The translations under genes were made by a program, and so were the position numbers. This document shows positions 61,701 to 64,000 of a stretch of 64,000 nucleotides of DNA, one piece after another. The notes beneath the pieces are model-generated. The model did not search any database. It saw nothing but the letters and a program-made list of their open reading frames with translations, and was not told the origin of the DNA. Every line of letters starts with the position of its first letter. Within the stretch, counting starts at the first letter, position 1. The DNA comes from Dipylidium caninum (taxonomy: Eukaryota; Platyhelminthes; Cestoda; Cyclophyllidea; Dipylidiidae): NCBI GenBank assembly GCA_017562135.1, contig QEYB01000629.1:434001-498000 (forward strand), read 5' to 3'.

Positions 61701-63600
61701 AACCCAAAAATCCTAGGGAGAACAAAATAATCTCCTTAAATTAGGATTCCAATTGTGTCCAGGGCGTCGCGAGTCTAGGAACTGTCGAGCAGCACCCAGT
61801 TCGCCGTAGCGGCTTGAAACCAAGGGCAATTAGGTCGAGTCGTCAGTCAGCCTTTACTCTTCGACAAGCGCAACAGGCCTGAGATCAGAGAAGCGAAGCA
61901 ATTACACCACCATCATTTCCGCGTGGAGGATGCAGTTTTTTCTTCATTAAAATGCGTGAAGAAAAAGTTCCGCTTTGCTGGTGCAACAGCTTCCGGTTTC
62001 TGTGATGTGCCCCGGTAGGATGCCTGAGGATGTGGCGACCAGGTCCGCATGATAACACGCAGCCGCGATGGGACGAGGAGCGATATTTTCAGTTGCTACG
62101 CTAGATTCTGAGTGTTAGCAAACTGCTAATCATCTCCGGGTTTCCACGGGGAACGTCTGGGAACAGGTTCAATAAGTGTTTAAGACATCGTGTCACTAAT
62201 CCAGGTGAAGAAACCCACTCACCCCACTCACCACCCCTCTGAAAGTGTTTATTTAAATTTCTCTCGCTTAACATCTGCAGGCAGGAAACTAAATTGCTTG
62301 TCAACATCAATTTCCACAAGGAAACTTTCCCCGCGTCTGTCATTCATTAGACAGAATTTTAAGGTACACAAACAGCGTGCAGCTGTTTCACCATCAGACA
62401 AAAGCTCTTATAACGTGGAGCTTCCAGCGCACCCCACATCAAATCATATTTTGGGGTTGTCATGATTCTAACAAGCGTTAGGCCGAGAAAAAAACATTTC
62501 CAGTCGTTTTAGCAGTGATAGGAAGGGTCCAAGTGTGTAGGCAACTATCACTTCCTGTGTGGAAACACGATCGTCTTATTGTGACAAACACTAAGGCAAC
62601 TACTGCTTAGGCTGACGCGTACTCGGACGCTTTCTCCGAGTGTCCAGAAGAAAATGGCTATTTTGTCAGCAGTATTCCGAGTGCATCAGTCGTGTCTATC
62701 TTTGGGAGGCAGCTCCGAAATCAACATGCCCTCAGATTTCTCAGAACTGCAACTGATACACAAATTCAAGTAATAATCAGCGGTATCTCGGCGTGAAGGG
62801 TCATTGCCATTTACTTTTGTTCGTTCAAAGCGCTGGTGCCTCGCGCGCCGGCGACAAGGGCCAGCTTTTCCGAAATCGCTGCGTGTCCTGATGCAAATCA
62901 GCTTGGCGGTTGGGCGGTGGGGGGAACCCCAAAGTCATTGACATTACCACTACCACCTGCGAAATAGCAGACAAAGCCTCATCTATCAGGTATCCGTAGC
63001 CTCCGCCCCCTCCCCCCCCCCCCTCTTCCTCTTAATGGGTTATCGTGCAATTTGGGCAGATGGAAAACTGATCAGCCCGACTGGTGAGTAGGAAGAGACT
63101 TTCATCTAGGAGGAAGAGGTAATCTGTTTTGCCGTCTCCATTTGTTCTTCTAGGGCAATTAATGGCCATTGTATAATTATAGTCCTTTCCAAAATCTGGT
63201 CGCATATCAAAACGAGCAAGCTAAAGTAAAGGACTCAGTGGTATTTATTAGCGACACTAGAAATTCGTTGTGACGGATGCCGGGTACAACCGGGATGACC
63301 AACAAAAGCCTGTTTGTGTGGGGAGTCGGAACAAGGACTGAAGGAGGCTTGACATTATTCATTACGACAATAATATTCAAGTACTCAGGTAGTGCATTAC
63401 AGGCAGGGATATCGTTTTTACCTTGTAATTTAAGCACACACTGATGACCAAACCTCACAGGACAACTAAATTCACTTTAGGTTTCCATTTAAGGAAAGGG
63501 CTATTGAAAGGGGACTTAAGGACAGCCACGTACCGGATACACATCCCGCGCTGATAGATCCCAGCAGGGTAAGAACGAAGATAGTGTGGGCCTTTGGCAT
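40194..63600 (-). CDS. eva-1: EVA-1-like receptor: two SUEL lectin domains, one transmembrane helix
   Basis: EVA-1 is a single-pass neuronal and muscle surface receptor that acts with Slit/Robo and MADD-4 pathways in nematodes; the vertebrate homologue EVA1C binds heparin. Eight exons join in perfect phase with no frameshift and give about 641 residues: signal peptide (1-19 or so), first SUEL domain (about 20-131), second SUEL domain (about 142-238), linker, transmembrane helix (about 307-331, MVMGVLVGLVVLVLLILLL), a basic stop-transfer RTRRQR and a long Ser/Gln/Pro-rich tail. Each lectin domain shows the family's cysteine pattern ending Y-x-C (ISYRCEP; LIYAC). Adhesion GPCRs with SUEL domains are excluded by the single helix and the two tandem domains. 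Eight coding exons cover 23.4 kb. Confidence 0.9.
40771..42433 (-). other. eva-1: EVA-1-like intron before the last exon
   Basis: No repeats or coding regions recognised; a 158-codon plus-strand frame (41,565-42,041) lacks any signature. Confidence 0.7.
42444..42934 (-). CDS. eva-1: EVA-1-like exon 7: transmembrane helix and start of tail
   Basis: Acceptor ttccctcactgcag is followed by AT GGC CCA, giving DGPEPIKLLPNNISMFP, then the helix MVMGVLVGLVVLVLLILLL, then RTRRQRAAYARRKAL and a tail rich in Gly, Gln and Tyr (MNGYGYQQGS). Two phase-0 donors are usable, at cct|gtgagt (42,444) and nine bases further at gtg|gtaaga (42,435). The first is the stronger match. Confidence 0.9.
43000..43164 (-). 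CDS. eva-1: EVA-1-like exon 6: extracellular linker
   Basis: Acceptor gttttcctcaagcag is followed by CC TAT CAG, joining YAC-AYQKKNRREQN, then a polar linker to LHPRPVTPT and donor g|gtaaac. 165 nt, phase 1 to 1, intact. Low-complexity stalk with no motif. Confidence 0.85.
43165..48423 (-). other. eva-1: EVA-1-like intron, 5.3 kb
   Basis: Contains a long plus-strand open frame (46,353-46,994). Near 44,210 it also holds a short segment, gtctgaaagtaaggtccca, that resembles the ends of some mariner elements. Otherwise featureless. Confidence 0.65.
46353..46994 (+). CDS. 213-codon open frame antisense to the EVA-1-like intron
   Basis: This is the longest uninterrupted frame in the window. It begins with ATG and reads LEPRVPGLPGGKSENDDAHR, then a Lys/Arg-rich stretch (KKFLKWFERIAVKVADQKRK), and has no recognised domain, membrane segment or signal peptide. 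There is no sign of splicing signals or a polyadenylation site tied to it. It may be a short intron-nested gene or chance; I favour chance. Confidence 0.2.
   Translation: MNSAVAASSNHIHRDHPLEPRVPGLPGGKSENDDAHRDRNRYTVEKKFLKWFERIAVKVADQKRKQVVLCPCQPTSIKSIFDPSDVCIILEILSQTVFESGLRGILSATFSHFGVYSQVWQSNTKFVRNGEVDTKYISCHKKYKTSTNISKIGLLEEASEHLLSVMANPECRRAAPPSRKSTVIKASCLDRISCLRWHVLVLRRFMPIRCHQT
48424..48594 (-). CDS. eva-1: EVA-1-like exon 5: SUEL domain 2, second half
   Basis: Acceptor aaatgcatccag is followed by AA CCG CCA. The exon contains VEMCGREGTCSVMPDVAML and SLCARRHLRLIYAC. The C-x-x-x-x-x-C-S-V and L-x-x-x-Y-x-C motifs match the SUEL fold. Donor g|gtgagt. 171 nt, phase 1 to 1, intact. Confidence 0.9.
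48595..50233 (-). other. eva-1: EVA-1-like intron between the halves of SUEL domain 2
   Basis: Bounded by gtaagt and aaatgcatccag. Pyrimidine-rich ctccctctccctgtcc/cctgttcctgttcctg stretch at about 48,660-48,720; nothing else. Confidence 0.7.
50234..50380 (-). CDS. eva-1: EVA-1-like exon 4: SUEL domain 2, first half
   Basis: Acceptor tctgtcccctaag is followed by GT CCA CAG. The exon reads KSRTVCQDTYVEIKCTSYGP then SIVVLDAQLLTEVDSPTCPT, and ends at donor g|gtaagt. 147 nt, phase 1 to 1, intact. Confidence 0.88.
51187..51310 (-). CDS. eva-1: EVA-1-like exon 3: SUEL domain 1, second half
   Basis: Acceptor cttatcattttcag is followed in phase by PLKQMCESKTNCDVSPDQFA, then TLCRGISNEMLISYRCEP and donor a|gtaagt (phase 1). 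C-x-x-K-x-x-C-x-V and the closing Y-x-C-x-P are SUEL hallmarks. 124 nt, intact. Confidence 0.9.
51311..54898 (-). other. eva-1: EVA-1-like intron within SUEL domain 1
   Basis: Bounded by gtgggt and tatcattttcag. No transposon or coding region recognised. Confidence 0.7.
54899..55104 (-). CDS. eva-1: EVA-1-like exon 2: SUEL domain 1, first half
   Basis: Acceptor ggctcaccgtccag is followed by CG CAA CGG, then TFLCPSGMQIYIVSAFHGPQ. This is the SUEL pattern L-x-C-x-x-G-x-x-I-x-I-x-x-A-x-x-G. It continues through LPEGVALCHS and AFCLMAKDVTK to donor aag|gtgggt (phase 0). 206 nt, no interruption. Confidence 0.88.
56780..56806 (+). repeat. (AAGG)n tetranucleotide microsatellite
   Basis: About six ggaa/aagg units in a purine-only stretch. 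Confidence 0.85.
63006..63023 (+). repeat. Poly-C homopolymer tract
   Basis: Five C, one T, then twelve C. Confidence 0.9.
63534..63600 (-). CDS. eva-1: EVA-1-like exon 1: signal peptide
   Basis: ATG at 63600-63598 opens MPKAHTIFVLTLLGSISAGC, a textbook signal peptide. The last cysteine is the first conserved cysteine of the lectin domain. After 67 nt a donor (g|gtacgt) leaves phase 1, which completes an alanine codon with the next exon (CVSA-QRTFLCPSG). The phase fit, the signal peptide and the cysteine position make this exon convincing despite its size. Confidence 0.8.
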
Positions 63601-64000
63601 AGCAGTATATCCCCGTGGTGCTTTCAACCTGAGCTTAGTTCGACCGGTGAATTAATTTTGGCCATTAGTAAGCCCTTCTGGCCGCGTGCTTATCCTCGAC
63701 GAGCGGGTTGTGCGTGCGCACGTGCACACAGTAGAGTGTGGCCAATGGGCGTGCGCCGATTGTGCTATTGTGTTCTTATTGGCTGACTGACATTTAAATT
63801 TGATTGAGTGAGAAGATTCAAGTCGGTAAACACGTTATCGAGCGAAGCTTGGGTTTGTTCTCGTGTGGAGGTTGTCAAGCCTGGAAATTTTTTCAAAGCT
63901 AAATAGTCGTGGAACCCACAAGTGGCCAACTTTATTCTTAAAGTGGTGTCTTCTGGAATGGGGTCACGTTGTTGTTAAGTTATGGGCTATTCCGGCTTAA
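63601..64000. other. Presumed 5' flank of the EVA-1-like gene
   Basis: Upstream of the signal-peptide exon. It should hold the 5' UTR and promoter, but no TATA box or other core element is convincing. Confidence 0.4.

Larger units (their letters stand above)
55105..63533 (-). other. eva-1: EVA-1-like first intron, 8.4 kb
   Basis: Bounded by gtacgt and caccgtccag. It includes a ggaa tetranucleotide tract (about 56,780-56,806) and a poly-C run (63,006-63,023). A plus frame at 60,390 (MKELESLLKEQLDGVAYAYL onwards, 38 codons) looks protein-like but is too short to call. Confidence 0.7.

Noticed and set aside
1..64000. CRISPR arrays, bacterial operons, viral genes, rRNA
   Set aside because: None seen; the gene structure is eukaryotic throughout.

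Overview
The window is animal nuclear DNA. It has multi-exon genes with GT..AG introns of 0.5 to 8 kb, large non-coding stretches and sparse transposon debris, and no operons, ribosome binding sites or CRISPR. All recognisable host genes lie on the minus strand. Moderate intron sizes, low repeat load and the gene types fit an invertebrate bilaterian. A parasitic flatworm, perhaps a cestode, is my best guess, but nothing in the sequence is diagnostic of it.

Region 1 (about 1 to 23.1 kb) is a metabotropic glutamate receptor gene (class C GPCR), read from about 23,075 down to at least 2,678. I placed the signal peptide, the bilobed ligand-binding domain, parts of the cysteine-rich domain and the seven-transmembrane domain on nine exon pieces. 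The exons for TM1-3, TM4-5 and one ligand-domain block are intact. Other exons carry one-base shifts, mostly beside short homopolymers.

Region 2 (23.1 to 40.2 kb) holds three things. A long inverted repeat has arms of about 0.95 kb (24,632-25,572 and 29,455-30,413) around a 3.9 kb spacer. Several minus-strand coding-like blocks (28.6 to 36.05 kb) may belong to an unidentified third gene. A dead mariner transposon lies on the plus strand at about 33.0-33.9 kb.

Region 3 (40.2 to 63.6 kb) is an EVA-1-like gene. It encodes a signal peptide, two galactose-binding (SUEL) lectin domains, one transmembrane helix and a long cytoplasmic tail. Eight exons join in perfect phase without any frameshift, giving about 641 residues. 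The first coding exon is only 67 nt.

The two identified genes act at the neuronal cell surface: a glutamate-sensing GPCR and a guidance or synapse co-receptor. I see no evidence that they are co-regulated.
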